Positions 27,786-39,714 of a stretch of 64,000 nt of DNA are shown here, one piece after another. The stretch's first letter is position 1. The number at the start of each line of letters is the position of its first letter. The position numbers and the translations under genes are program-made. A model generated the notes under the pieces. That model saw only the letters and a list, made by a program, of their open reading frames with translations, did not search any database and was not told the DNA's origin. The DNA is from Paraspadella gotoi (taxonomy: Eukaryota; Chaetognatha). The stretch lies in assembly GCA_051294375.1 (NCBI GenBank), contig CM119269.1:21375665-21439664 (forward strand), in the 5' to 3' direction.

Positions 27786-28309
27786 CAAGGAGCTGAATTT
27801 TGTGAAATTTTGTACAACTTTCGCGTTGGCACAATTGAATCTGACTGAAGGCATGTAGCGGGCATATTGCTCCGGTTAAAAAAAACCTTTCGAAATGCGA
27901 CGACCCGGTGTCTAATTAATTAATTTCTTTAGCTCGTGACCAGAAGTTAGCATACCAGAAGTTAGCATACCTCAAAGAGCTGTCCTACTTTTAGCTATGG
28001 TTATAAACCCAGGACCCGTTTCACCGTAGAGAGGATACGGATAGTCTTATTTACATAAATTATCATACTTAAATAAAATAAACAATAACCATCGTATAAA
28101 TAAACGTATAACTATAAGAATATGTAAATGAAATTACTAGTTAATGAATTCTCTAATGGATGTCGGATGGCCGATGGTCGAAGAATCGTTTAATACCCGC
28201 ATCTTTTTTTTCCTTTTTTGTTTCGATAAAAAAAAAAGAAAAAAGGTTTTCGACCCAAAAGAACATTTTCTCAAAATTAACCCACTTCTTTTCTCTCTCT
28301 CTTTTTGAC

Positions 28310-28645
28310 TGGATTTTTCCTTTGGAGTTTGTCTTTGTTATCGTCGTCGTCGTCTTCGTCGTCTTCTTATTTCCACTGTCGTCGTCGTCGTCGTCGTCGT
28401 CGTCGTCTTCTTACGTACCTTTGTTGTCGTCGTCGTCGTCTTCTTTTTCGTTGCTTTCGTAATCGTCGTCTTCGTCGCTGTCATCTTTGTTATTGTCATC
28501 ATCGTCTTGTCTTCGTTGTCAGTGGTCATTCTCTTGTCATCACAGTTATTCTAAATTCCTTTGTTTTGTGTCATTATCTTCGTGGATGCTGTGATTAGCG
28601 ATTGTTGCGCACCTCATTTCTATTTTTAGTTTGGAATTTTCTTTT

Positions 28646-28679
<34 letters not shown>

Positions 28680-28687
28680 TCTCTCTC

Positions 28688-28732
<45 letters not shown>

Positions 28733-29026
28733 TGTACAAAGAAGGAAAATCCAAACCTGACAGATTTTTAAATTCATTTCCCAAATTTTAAAAGCAAGAG
28801 TTAGAGAGATAAAATGGAGATTCCAACGGGTCTTTAAAAGTAGGATACATGATTGATTTTATCTTGATCATCTTTTCCAAACAGACGAAGCGAACCAAGG
28901 AAGAATTAAGTCTCGCATTTGCCTCTACCCCTCACCGTCTGCCCGAAAGCAGCTGGACGAGAGAGAGAGTAGAGAGAGGAGAGAGAGAAGAAGAGAGAGA
29001 TGAGAGAGAGAGAGGAAGAGAGAGAG

Positions 29027-29065
<39 letters not shown>

Positions 29066-29162
29066 ATTTTCTCTATTTTTTGTCTATTTTAGTTTTAAAC
29101 AAAAATTATTTTAATTGTTCAATGTTAGTTGTTTCTTTACTCTCTCTCTCTCATCTCTCTCT
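28310..29162. repeat. GTC, CT and GA microsatellite block
   Basis: GTC runs (about 28335-28450) are followed by CT (28650-28735), a short conserved single-copy piece (AACCTGACAGATTTTTAAA), and GA (28970-29065). Four versions of this block occur, starting near 24785, 28310, 29188 and 34226. The Ser/Val/Arg-rich frames across it are repeat by-products. Confidence 0.75.
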
Positions 29163-29187
29163 NNNNNNNNNNNNNNNNNNNNNNNNN
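29163..29187. other. Assembly gap (25 N) between duplicated blocks
   Basis: A fixed-length gap of unknown size. The sequence to its right restarts at a point already present at about 28335, so the two sides overlap rather than adjoin. Confidence 0.95.
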
Positions 29188-29493
29188 TCCTTTGTTATCG
29201 TCGTCGTCGTCTTCTCGTCTTCTTATTTCCACGTCGTCGTCGTCGTCGTCGTCGTCGCTCTTACGTACCTTTGTTGTCGTCGTTCGTCGTCTTCTTTTTC
29301 GTTGCTTTCGTAATCGTCGTCTTCGTCGCTGTCATCTTTGTTATTGTCATCATCGTCTTGTCTTCGTTGTCAGTGGTCATCTCTTGTCATCACAGTTATT
29401 CTAAATTCCTTTGTTTGTGTCAATATCTTCGTGGATGCATGTGATTAGCGATTTGCGCACCTCATTTCTATTTTTAGGTTGGAATTTTCTTTT

Positions 29494-29581
<88 letters not shown>

Positions 29582-29845
29582 TTGTACAAAGAAGGAAATC
29601 CAAACCTGACAGATTTTTAAAATTCATTTCCCAAATTTTAAAAGCAAGAGTAGAGAAGATAAAATGAAGATTACCCAACGGTCTTTAAAAGTAGGATACA
29701 TGATTGATTTTATCTTGATCATCTTTTCCAAACAGACGAAGCGAACCAAGGAAGAATTAAGTCTCGCATTTGCTCTCTACCCCTACCGTCTGCCCGAAAG
29801 CAGCTGGACGAGAGAGAGGTAGAGAGAGAGAGAGAGAGAGAGAAA

Positions 29846-29911
<66 letters not shown>

Positions 29912-29986
29912 AATTTTCTCTATTTTTTGTCTATTTTAGTTTTAAAACAAAATTATTTTAATTTGTTCAATTGTTAGTTGTTTCTT

Positions 29987-30024
<38 letters not shown>

Positions 30025-30344
30025 CTCTCTCTTCTCTTCCTCTCTCTCTCTCTCTCTCTCTCTCCCCTCCTCTTCCTCCATTCAAGCAAAGCCCTTGAAA
30101 AGAAAACACGAGAGCGACATTAAGAAATCGATATTTTTCTCTTTTTCTTTTTTTAAATCGAATTTTGTCAAAAGGTTGCGCACTTGTCACGTGACATCAA
30201 CCCTGATCTAGTATATTATTGTTAAGGTTTTCTAATTCAACATAGTTTACTAAAAATAATTTAATCCACCTACATTTTTCTGGATTTTTAATATTACAAC
30301 TTTTTGTTGCCTAGCTAGTTAACTTATTTTCATCAGACACTTTT

Positions 30345-30348
30345 CCCC

Positions 30349-30392
<44 letters not shown>

Positions 30393-30423
30393 TTTCTTTC
30401 TTTCTTTTCTTTCTTTCTTTTTT

Positions 30424-30456
<33 letters not shown>

Positions 30457-30478
30457 TTTCTTTCTTTCTTTTTCTTCT
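30345..30478. repeat. TTTC microsatellite
   Basis: About 130 bp of TTTC with small breaks. The sister copy is at 35460-35635. It lies beside an R3 copy on the opposite strand. Confidence 0.9.
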
Positions 30479-31256
30479 TATTTGCATGTGGAATAAAATC
30501 ACGATCCTCTGAGATTGGCGTTCTGCCCAGTGGCCCCCGGCTCCGCTCTTGTGAATCACCTTTAAATAACAAGTGTAGAAGACCAAAATAATAATAATAA
30601 AAGTGAGGAGAAGGTGAAGAATTGTGACGATATAAGAGAAGTAGAAAAGAAGTGAGATGAGCTCTCTCCTGATCCACTTTTATCGTCGAGGATTACATTT
30701 ATATTATCAAAACGTATTTTCGTGTAAGTTTTGTTTTAAAATCATATCTTAAAAAGATTTGCGTCTAGACTAGATAATGTTAATAATAATAATAATAATC
30801 GAAATAATATTACTTATTACTAAAAATGGAAATACAATTCACCTTTGGATATTTTTTTAATTGTATTCAAGGAATTCTCCCTGGGGTTTCAGAATTGGAG
30901 AAAAAAATCCATTTCGAAATAAATTTTGGGGGAATTTAATGGTATTCCTAATCCAGAGGCGGTCGATTGTAAAACTCATTTGCATACAAGAGTTTTATAG
31001 ATTCTTTCTTTATTTTTATTTTATTTTTTTATTTTTTTGGATGTGATGATGTTGGAGTTATTTTGGATGAAAGTCCGTGCCGAGCTGATTGTTGATTATT
31101 TGTAGTTATTCAGTAATAGGACTATCTCTCTCTCTCTTCCTCTCTCTTTTTCTCTCTCTCTCTTTATCTCTCTCTTTCTCTCTCTTTATCTCTCTCTCTT
31201 TCTCTCTCTTTTCTCTCTCTTTCTCTCTCTCTCTCTTCCTCTCTCCTCTCTCTTCT

Positions 31257-31294
<38 letters not shown>

Positions 31295-31987
31295 TCTCTC
31301 CTCACACACTTCAACGTTGTGACTTTTTACAATTGCTCACCGCATATTCAGCGAAATCACGACATACTTTTTTCACCACATCTTTTTTTTTCAATCAGCT
31401 GATTTCAAAAACCGAATATCGTAAAAACAGTAAAATACCAACATTCATCGTTACATTTTTTCAGTTCGTCACACGAATAAGCTAAAAAGGTTTTTTTGAA
31501 ATCAATAATTTTTGTTTTATCGACACGGAAAGCTTAAATTAAACTAGATAGTGAGTCTTTAATGAAAGCATGTAGGGTCATGTTATGAAATTGGTACATG
31601 TTATATGTTATTATCTTGCAAAAAAAAAAAAAAAACATAAGTCGGGAAAAGTAGCTTATTTATTCCTTTAGGAATGGATAATATTTACATTCGTTGTACA
31701 AATTTTATTAAAAAAGAATACATTTTTCTGGTAATTAATTTAAAATTGAGTTTACTAGTTTCCTCACAACCACTGGCGCCATAGCGATCTTCAGTCCACC
31801 CACCAAATGGCGAAGAACAAAGAGACAAAGAGGCATTTTCAAAATTCAAATCCCCCTCATAGTCCATTTAATTAAAATGACGATAATATAAAACCTCAGT
31901 TTATTTATATAACCTTTAAAGTTTAAATATTACATGATGAATGTTTATAAACTCTTTCCCTAAATGACGTCACCTTATTCTTAAACT

Positions 31988-32037
<50 letters not shown>

Positions 32038-32102
32038 TTTTCTTTTCTTCCCCGCTGAGTTTTCTTTCTCTCGTTGAGTTGACAAACTTCTTATTCGTCC
32101 TA

Positions 32103-32144
<42 letters not shown>

Positions 32145-32167
32145 CGACAAACAGCGCGAAGACTTAC

Positions 32168-32204
32168 CCGCATCAGCGGCAGAACCTGACCCAGCCGCAG
32201 CGGG

Positions 32205-32294
<90 letters not shown>

Positions 32295-32309
32295 CAGCAT
32301 GTGAGACAT
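32168..32309 (-). other. Candidate first exon with a CT-encoded signal-like peptide
   Basis: On the minus strand an ATG at 32309 (or 32300) opens MSHMLRSLSLSLS..., where a CT microsatellite encodes Ser-Leu repeats. It continues as LPAAAGSGSAADAG and meets a strong donor (GCGG|GTAAGT) at 32168. The layout resembles a signal peptide and cleavage region. No downstream exon was identified, and the sister copy at 37270-37420 is broken by indels. It may be coincidence. Confidence 0.2.
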
Positions 32310-32391
32310 TCTTCGTCTCGTTGTCTCGCTCTCCTGCTCTCTCTGTCTCTGTCTCACTCCGCAGTCTCGCAAACAGGAGGCGAACATTTTG

Positions 32392-32416
32392 TCGTCGTCG
32401 TCGTCGTCGTCGTCGT

Positions 32417-32461
<45 letters not shown>
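32392..32461. repeat. GTC microsatellite
   Basis: About 70 bp of GTC with one break. Similar GTC runs lie at 31987-32037 and 32103-32145, and the sister copies are at 37130-37260 and 37505-37580. Confidence 0.9.
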
Positions 32462-32462
<1 letters not shown>

Positions 32463-33297
32463 CGCGCTAAAATGCTCGCTCGAGCTGCGACTTTGAATTG
32501 TTTGCTCATTTTTGCATCGCGAGTCGCGAAAGATTAAGAAATAAAAAACAAGTTCCACGCGTTTAAATGTTTTTTTGTTTATTTTTCAAGTAGTAAACGA
32601 GTTAACGACGATTTTCATTGTTTTTTTTAACACTACGTTAACTGTTTTATGAAACAAAAAAAATATCGTCCGAAATATTTTTAAAAAAAATAATTTTAAG
32701 ATAATTTTAAATTTCGCGTCCTACAAGTTTTTCACTACTTCGTTTTAAAAAAAATTACAAACCCTAAATGTAACAAATGAAATTTGTAAATGTAAAAATT
32801 ATCATCGAAGCGCTCAAGTCTCAATCCTATCCAGATATACAAAGTGGGGTGCAATCACGTAACCAATACAGTCTTTCATCCTCAGTTACGATCATCCCTA
32901 ATCTCCGTTACGGAACAGAACCGAGCGATAAAAAATCTGGAGTGACGTAAAAAAAATCCAAATAAACGAAAAAAAGAGAAAAAAAAAGAAAAAAGGAAAA
33001 AAAAAGAAAAAAAGGAAAAAAAAAGAAAAAAAGGAAAAAAAAAGTAAAAAAAAGGAGAGTCATTTCGACAGATTTGAATCGTGATAAGAAAAAGGCAGCT
33101 GCATCGACTCACATCCATTCACGTGATTCTTCCGTTATTTTCTTTTTCTCAGACTCTTGATTTCTTTTGGTAAATAATAACAAATTAAGATGAAACCCTT
33201 CGACCATTTTTTTCGTTCTTTAAAATTACTCTAACTTTTACTTTTTCATTAATTTTTCACTAAAAATATATTAATCTTGGATTAGTAAGATGTTATC

Positions 33298-33358
<61 letters not shown>

Positions 33359-33593
33359 AGCGCTAATTATACATTTGTTTAATCAAAATCTTAATGCAAA
33401 TAAATTCTCTGCTACTTTGTAACCAAATTTCCCATAACAACGAAAAGAAAAGAAAAGATACAATCCAATTCTCTAATTTTATTACAGCAAATCCCCATCC
33501 TTCAAAGAACAATGTGAAACTTCTCGCCAGAACTTTGAAGCGATCCCTCCAACAAATGCTTCAAGTCTCTTTAAAAATCAGTCGCTTGCTGAA

Positions 33594-33693
33594 TCTGCAG
33601 CAACTTCGTCTTAAAAGGTCTTCAGCTGCAGCAATTTCGTCTTAAAAGGACTTCAGCTGCAGCAACTTCGTCTTAAAAGGACTTCAGCTGCAG
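33594..33693. repeat. 31-bp tandem repeat, about three units
   Basis: Units of CTGCAGCAACTTCGTCTTAA + AAGGNCTTCAG. The sister copy is at about 38817-38915. The 83-codon frame entering it from 33394 stops inside the repeat and has no supporting evidence. Confidence 0.8.
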
Positions 33694-33932
33694 CAAGTTC
33701 CACAATCACAACTTGAAATCCAAAAACTCAACGCGGATTCATTATCATTGACTTCAGCCGCTGGCAAATTAGTCAACCACGGAGTTTGCGCCGTCGGCAA
33801 CAACGACGACAAAGACTGAGACAACAACGACAACGAGACACCGCGAAGAGGACGCTGCCGCCGCCAGCGATTTTTCTACGGATCGAAACGATCAAACGAA
33901 GAAGTCGATCTCTCTCTCTCTCTCTCTCTCTC

Positions 33933-34225
33933 NNNNNNNNNNNNNNNNNNNNNNNNNNNNNNNNNNNNNNNNNNNNNNNNNNNNNNNNNNNNNNNNNNNN
34001 NNNNNNNNNNNNNNNNNNNNNNNNNNNNNNNNNNNNNNNNNNNNNNNNNNNNNNNNNNNNNNNNNNNNNNNNNNNNNNNNNNNNNNNNNNNNNNAATTTT
34101 TTAAGAAGAAGAAGAAGAAGCGGAAAGGAAGAAGAGAAAATCAGGAGAGCAAGAAATTTAAAAAGAAGGAGAGAAGAGAAATAAAAAAACGAAAGGAGAG
34201 NNNNNNNNNNNNNNNNNNNNNNNNN
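33933..34225. other. Two assembly gaps around a 106-bp island
   Basis: N at 33933-34094 (162) and 34201-34225 (25). The island between them (34095-34200) matches 39285-39392, which fixes the right end of duplicated block B. Confidence 0.9.
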
Positions 34226-34528
34226 TCCTTTGTTATCGTCGTCGTCGTCTTCTGTCTTCTTATTTCCACGTCGTCGTCGTCGTCGTCAGTCGTCGCTCTT
34301 ACGTACCTTTGTTGTCGTCGTTCTCCGCTTCTTTTTCGTTGCTTTCGTAATCGTCGTCTCGTCGCGTCATCTTGTTATTGTCATCAATCGTCTTGTCTTC
34401 GTTGTCAGTGGTCATTCTCTTGTCATCAACAGTTATTCTAAATTCCTTTGTTATGTGTCAATATCTTCGTGATCTGTGATTAGCGATTTGCGCACCTCAT
34501 TTCTATTTTTAGTTGGAATTTTCTTTTG

Positions 34529-34561
<33 letters not shown>

Positions 34562-34574
34562 TCTCTCTCTCTTC

Positions 34575-34609
<35 letters not shown>

Positions 34610-34894
34610 CTTCTCTCTCGTCTTTGTACAAAGAAGGAAATCCAAACCTGACAGATTTTTAAAATTCATTTTCCCAAATTTTAAAAGCAAGAGTAGAGAA
34701 GATAAAATGAAGATTACCCAACGGTCTTTAAAAGTAGGATACATGATTGATTTTATCTTGATCATCTTTTCCAAACAGACGAGCGAACCAAGGAAGAATT
34801 AAGCCTCGCATTTGCTCTCTACCCCTACCGTCTGCCCCGAAGCAGCTGGACGAAGAGAGGATAGGAGAGAGAGAGAGAGAGAGAGAAAAGAGAG

Positions 34895-34954
<60 letters not shown>

Positions 34955-35092
34955 AATTTCCTCTATTTTTTTTTTTGGTCAATAATTTTAGTTTATTTAA
35001 ACAAAATATTTTAATTTGTTTTGTCATTGTTAGTTGTTTCTTTACCTCTCTCTTCTTCTTCTCTCTCCTCTCTCCTTCTCTCCATCACTCCT

Positions 35093-35127
<35 letters not shown>

Positions 35128-35553
35128 TCTTCTCCCTTTTCCCCCATTCAAGTCAAAAATAAAAGCCCTTAAAGAACAGAGTCAAGCTTACCGACCAGCA
35201 AAAGTCCGACCACACTCGTAAACGACAAACTCGATATTTCTCTTTTTCTTTTTTTAAATGTCGAAATTTTGTCAAATAGGTTGCGCACTTGTCACGTGAT
35301 CAACCCCTGATTTACTAGTTTGATTTATTGTTAAGGTTTTCTAATTCAACATAGGTTTACTAAAATAATTTAATTCCACCTACATTTTTTCTGAGATTTT
35401 TAATATTTACAACTTTGTTGCCTAGCAGTTAACTTATTTTTCCATCAGATTCCCTTTTCTTTTCTCTGTCTTACTCTTTCTTTCTCTTTTTTCTCTCTCT
35501 TTCTTTCTTTCTTGTCTTTCTTTTCTTCTTCTTTCTTTCTTTCTTCTTTCTCT

Positions 35554-35598
<45 letters not shown>

Positions 35599-36362
35599 TT
35601 CTTTCTTTCTTCTTTTTTCTTTCTTTCTTTCTTGTATTTGCATAGGAATAAAATCACGATCTCTGAGAATTGCCGTTCTGCCATTGCCCCCGGCTCCGCT
35701 CTTGCTTTGAATCACCTTTAAATAACAGTGTAGAAGACCCAAAATAATAATAATAAAAGTGAGGAGAAGGTGAGAATTGTGACGATATAAGAGAAGTTAG
35801 AAAAGAAGTGAGATGAGCTCTCTCCCTGATCCACTTTTATCGTCGAGGATTACTTTAATTATCAAAACGTATTTCGTGTAAGTTTTGTTTTAAATTCATA
35901 TCTTAAAAAGATGTTGCGTCTAGCTAGATAATGTTAATAATAATAATAATAATCGAAATAATTTACTATTACTAAAATGGAATACAATTCACCTTTTGGA
36001 TATTTTTTAATTGTTATTCAAGGAAGTTCTCCCTTGGGGTTTCAGAAATTGGAGAAAAAAATCCATTCGAAATAAATTTGGGGAATTTAATGTATTCCTA
36101 ATCCCAGAGGCGCGTCGATTTGTAAAACCATTGCATACAAGAGTTTATAGATTCTTTCTTTATTTTTATGTTTTTTTATTTATTTTTGGATGTGCATGAT
36201 GTTGCGAGTTATTTTGGATGAAAGTCCGTGCCGAGCGATTGTTGATTTTGTATTATTCGTAATAGGACTATCTCTCTCTTCTTCTCCTCTCTGTTTTCTC
36301 TCTCTTCTTTATCTCTCTCTTCTCTCTCTTTATCTCTCTCTCTTTCTCTCTCTTCTTCTCTT

Positions 36363-36433
<71 letters not shown>

Positions 36434-38484
36434 CACATCAACGTTGTGACTTTTTTACAATTGCTCACCGCCATCATTCAGCGAATCACGACATACTTTT
36501 TTCACCACATCTTTTTTTTTCAATCAGCTGTTATTTTCAAAACACCGATATTCGTAAAAAAAGTAAAATACAACATTCATCGTTACATTTTTTCAGTTCG
36601 TCACACGAATAAGCTAAAAAGGTTTTTTTTGAAATCAATAATTTTGTTTTATCGACACGGAAAGCTAAATTAAATCTAGATAGTGAGTTTCTATAATGAA
36701 AGCATGTAGGGTCATGTTATGAATTGGTACATGGTCTTATATGTCATTATCTTGCAACAAAAAAAAACAAAACATAAGTCGGGAAAAGTAGCTTATTTAT
36801 TCCTTTAGGAATGGATAATATTTACATTCGTTGTACAAATTTTATTAAAATAATACATTTTTCTGGTAATTAATTTAAAATTGAGTTTACTGTTTCCTCC
36901 AACCACTGGCGCCATAGCGATCTTCAGTCCACCCACCAAATGGCGAAGAACAAAGAGACAAGAGGGCATCTTCAAAATTCAAAGTCCCCTCATAGTCATT
37001 ATATAAAATGACCGATAATATAAAACCTCAGTTTATTTATATAACCTTTAAAGTTTTAACTTTACATGATGAATGTTTATAAATCTTTCCCTAAATGACG
37101 TCACCTTATTCTTAAATTTCGTGTCGTTCGTTCGTCGTCGTCGTCGTCGTCGTCGGCTCGTCTTTTCTTTTCTTCGCCCGCTGAGTTTTCTTTCTCTCGT
37201 TGAGTTGACAAACTTCTTATTGTCCTCGAGTCGTCGTCGTCGTGTCGTCGTCGTCGACAAACAGGCGCGAAGATCTTACCCGCATCAGCGGCAGAACCTG
37301 ACCCAGCCGCAGCGGGGAGGAGAGAGAGAGGAGGAGAGGAGGAGAGAGAGACCCGAGAGAGAGAGAGATGAGAGAGAGCAGAGAGAGAGAGAGAGGAGAG
37401 AGAGAGAGGAACGCAGATGTGAGCATTCTTCGTCTCGTTTGTCTCGCTCTCCTGCTCTCTCTGGTCTCTGTCTCACTCCGCAGTCTCGCAACAGGAGGCG
37501 AACATTTTGTCGTCGTCGTCGTCGTCGTCCGTCGTCGTCGTCGTCGTCGTCGTCTCGTCGTCGTCCGTCGTCGTCGTCCGCTCACCCGCCACGGGCCTAA
37601 AATGTGCCTCACGCTCGAAGCGGAGCTGGCGACTGGTGTGACTTGTCTCGGTGCTGTCATTTTTGATCGCCCGAGTTCCGATCCCGAAAGAGATTCAAAG
37701 AAATAAAAACGCTTCCACGCTTTAAATCGTTTTTTTGTTTCATTCTTTCCAAAGTAACAGCCCTAAAACGAGAGGGCCTGTCATACCACGGACCCTTCTC
37801 ATAACCATCGTGTTTTTTTAACACTACGTTAACTGTTTATGAAAACAAAAAATATCGTCCGAAATATTTTTAAAAAAATAATTTTTAAGGATAATTTTAA
37901 ATTTCGCGTCCTACAAGTTTTTCACTACTTCTTTTTAAAAATAAATTACAACCCTAAATGTAACAAATGAAATTTGTAAATGTAAAATTATCATCGAAGC
38001 GCTCAAGTCTCAATCATAATCCAGATAACAAAGTGGGGTGCAATCACGTAACCAATACAGTCTTTCATCCTCAGTTACGATCATCCTAATCTCCGTTACG
38101 GAACAGAACGAGCGATAAAAATCTGGAGTGACGTAAAAAAATCCAAATAAACGAAAAAAGAGAAAAAAAAAGAAAAAAGGAAAAAAAGAAAAAAAAAAGA
38201 AAAAAAAAAAAAAGAAAAAAAGAAAAAAAAAAGAAAAAAGGAAAGAGTCATTTCGACAGATTTGAAATCGTGATAAGAAAAGGCAGCGCATCGACTCACA
38301 TCCCATTCACGTGATTCTCCGTTATTTTCTTTTTTCAGACTCTTGATTTCTTTTCGTAAATAATAACAAATTAAGATGAACCCTTTCGACCATTTTTTCT
38401 CGTTCTTATAAATTACTCTAACTTTTACTTTTTCATTAATTTTTCACTAAAAATATATTAATCTTGGATTAGTAAGATGTTATC

Positions 38485-38530
<46 letters not shown>

Positions 38531-39123
38531 AGAGAGAAGAGAGAGAGAGGAGAGAGAGAGAGAGCGCGAGCGCTAAATTATACATTTGATTTAATCAAAA
38601 ATCTTAATGCAAATAAATTCTCTGCTATTTGTAACCAAATTTCCCATAACAACGAAAAGAAAAGATGAAAGAAGATACAATCCAATTCTCTAATTTTATT
38701 ACAGCAAATCCCCATCCTTCAAAGAACAATGTGAAACTTCTCGCCAGAACTTTGAAGCGATCCCTCCAACAAATGCTTCAAGTCTCTTTAAAAATCAGTC
38801 GCTTGCTGTATCTGCAGGCAACTTCGTCTTAAAAGGTCTTCAGCTGCAGCATTTCGTCTTAAAGACTTCAGCTGCAGCAAACTTCGTCTTAAAAGGACTC
38901 AAGCTGCAGCAAGTTCACAATCACAACTTGAAATCCAAAAACTCACGCGGATTCATTATCATTGATTCAGCCGCTGGCAAATTAGTCAAACCACGGAGGT
39001 TTGCGCGTCGCAACAACGACGACGAAAGGACTGAGACAACAACGACAACGAGCACACCGACGAAGAGGACGCTGCCTGCCGCCAGCGATTTTCTACGATC
39101 GAAACGATCCAAACGAAGAAGTC

Positions 39124-39187
<64 letters not shown>

Positions 39188-39392
39188 CTCTTCTCTCTTT
39201 GAACAATTAAAATAAAAAATGGAAAAGGGATGAGAGAGCGAAGACGATATTAGAAGCAAGAAAAAAATAATTTGACTCGAAAGAAATTTGGGTAAAAGAA
39301 GAAGAAGAAGCGGAAAGGAAGAAGAGAAAAACGAGGAGAGCCAGAAAGTTTAAAAAAAGGAGAGATAGAGAAATAAAAAAACGAAAGGAGAG
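34226..39392. repeat. Duplicated block B' (sister of 29188-34200)
   Basis: Collinear with block B but with many more single-base insertions and deletions, especially in homopolymers and microsatellites. It continues without a gap into the unique sequence and first exon of the Ig receptor gene. No gene called. Confidence 0.8.
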
Positions 39393-39714
39393 AGGAGAAA
39401 TAGAAAGCGAAAGAAGGTAGAGAGGAGAAATAGACGAAAGACGAAAGAAGGAGAGAGGAGAAATAGAAAGCGAAAGAAAGAGAGAGGAGAAATAGAAAAG
39501 CGAAAAAAGGAGAGAGAGAGAAAAAAAAAAAAAAACCAAAACAAAACCGGATCGACTGATCTCCTTTTTCTCACTCAACTTTCCCACGTCTTTCGAGCTT
39601 AAAACTCAAAAACGAAAAAAAAAGAAGCAAAAAAGAAGTTTGTTTTCTCGTTCGCCAGTTTTTCTCTTCTTTTTTTGTCCCAAAATAAAAACGTAAATAA
39701 AAGAAAGAAAGAAA

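Larger units (their letters stand above)
29188..34200. repeat. Duplicated block B (sister of 34226-39392)
   Basis: About 5 kb that recurs in the same order at 34226-39392: the GTC/CT/GA block, a TTTC run, R3, an AAT run, CT, more GTC runs, an A-rich stretch, GA, a ~31-bp repeat and GAAGAAGAAGAAGCGGAAAG. Copy B has fewer single-base errors. It contains 162 N (33933-34094). No gene is certain in it. Confidence 0.8.

Noticed and set aside
31685-31867. Minus-strand frame starting MDYEGDLNFENASLSLCSS
   Set aside because: It looks partly protein-like, but the sister copy at about 36890-37000 has indels, no splice sites frame it, and its 3' half is AT-rich.
32100-32558. 152-codon frame with Thr, Asp and Ser-Leu runs
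   Set aside because: Mostly GTC/GAC and CT repeats; only its end (32168-32309) is worth a note because of the donor site.
39207-39587. 126-codon minus-strand hydrophobic frame
   Set aside because: It is the complement of an A/G-rich repetitive 5' flank of the Ig gene and is made of Phe/Leu/Ser repeats.
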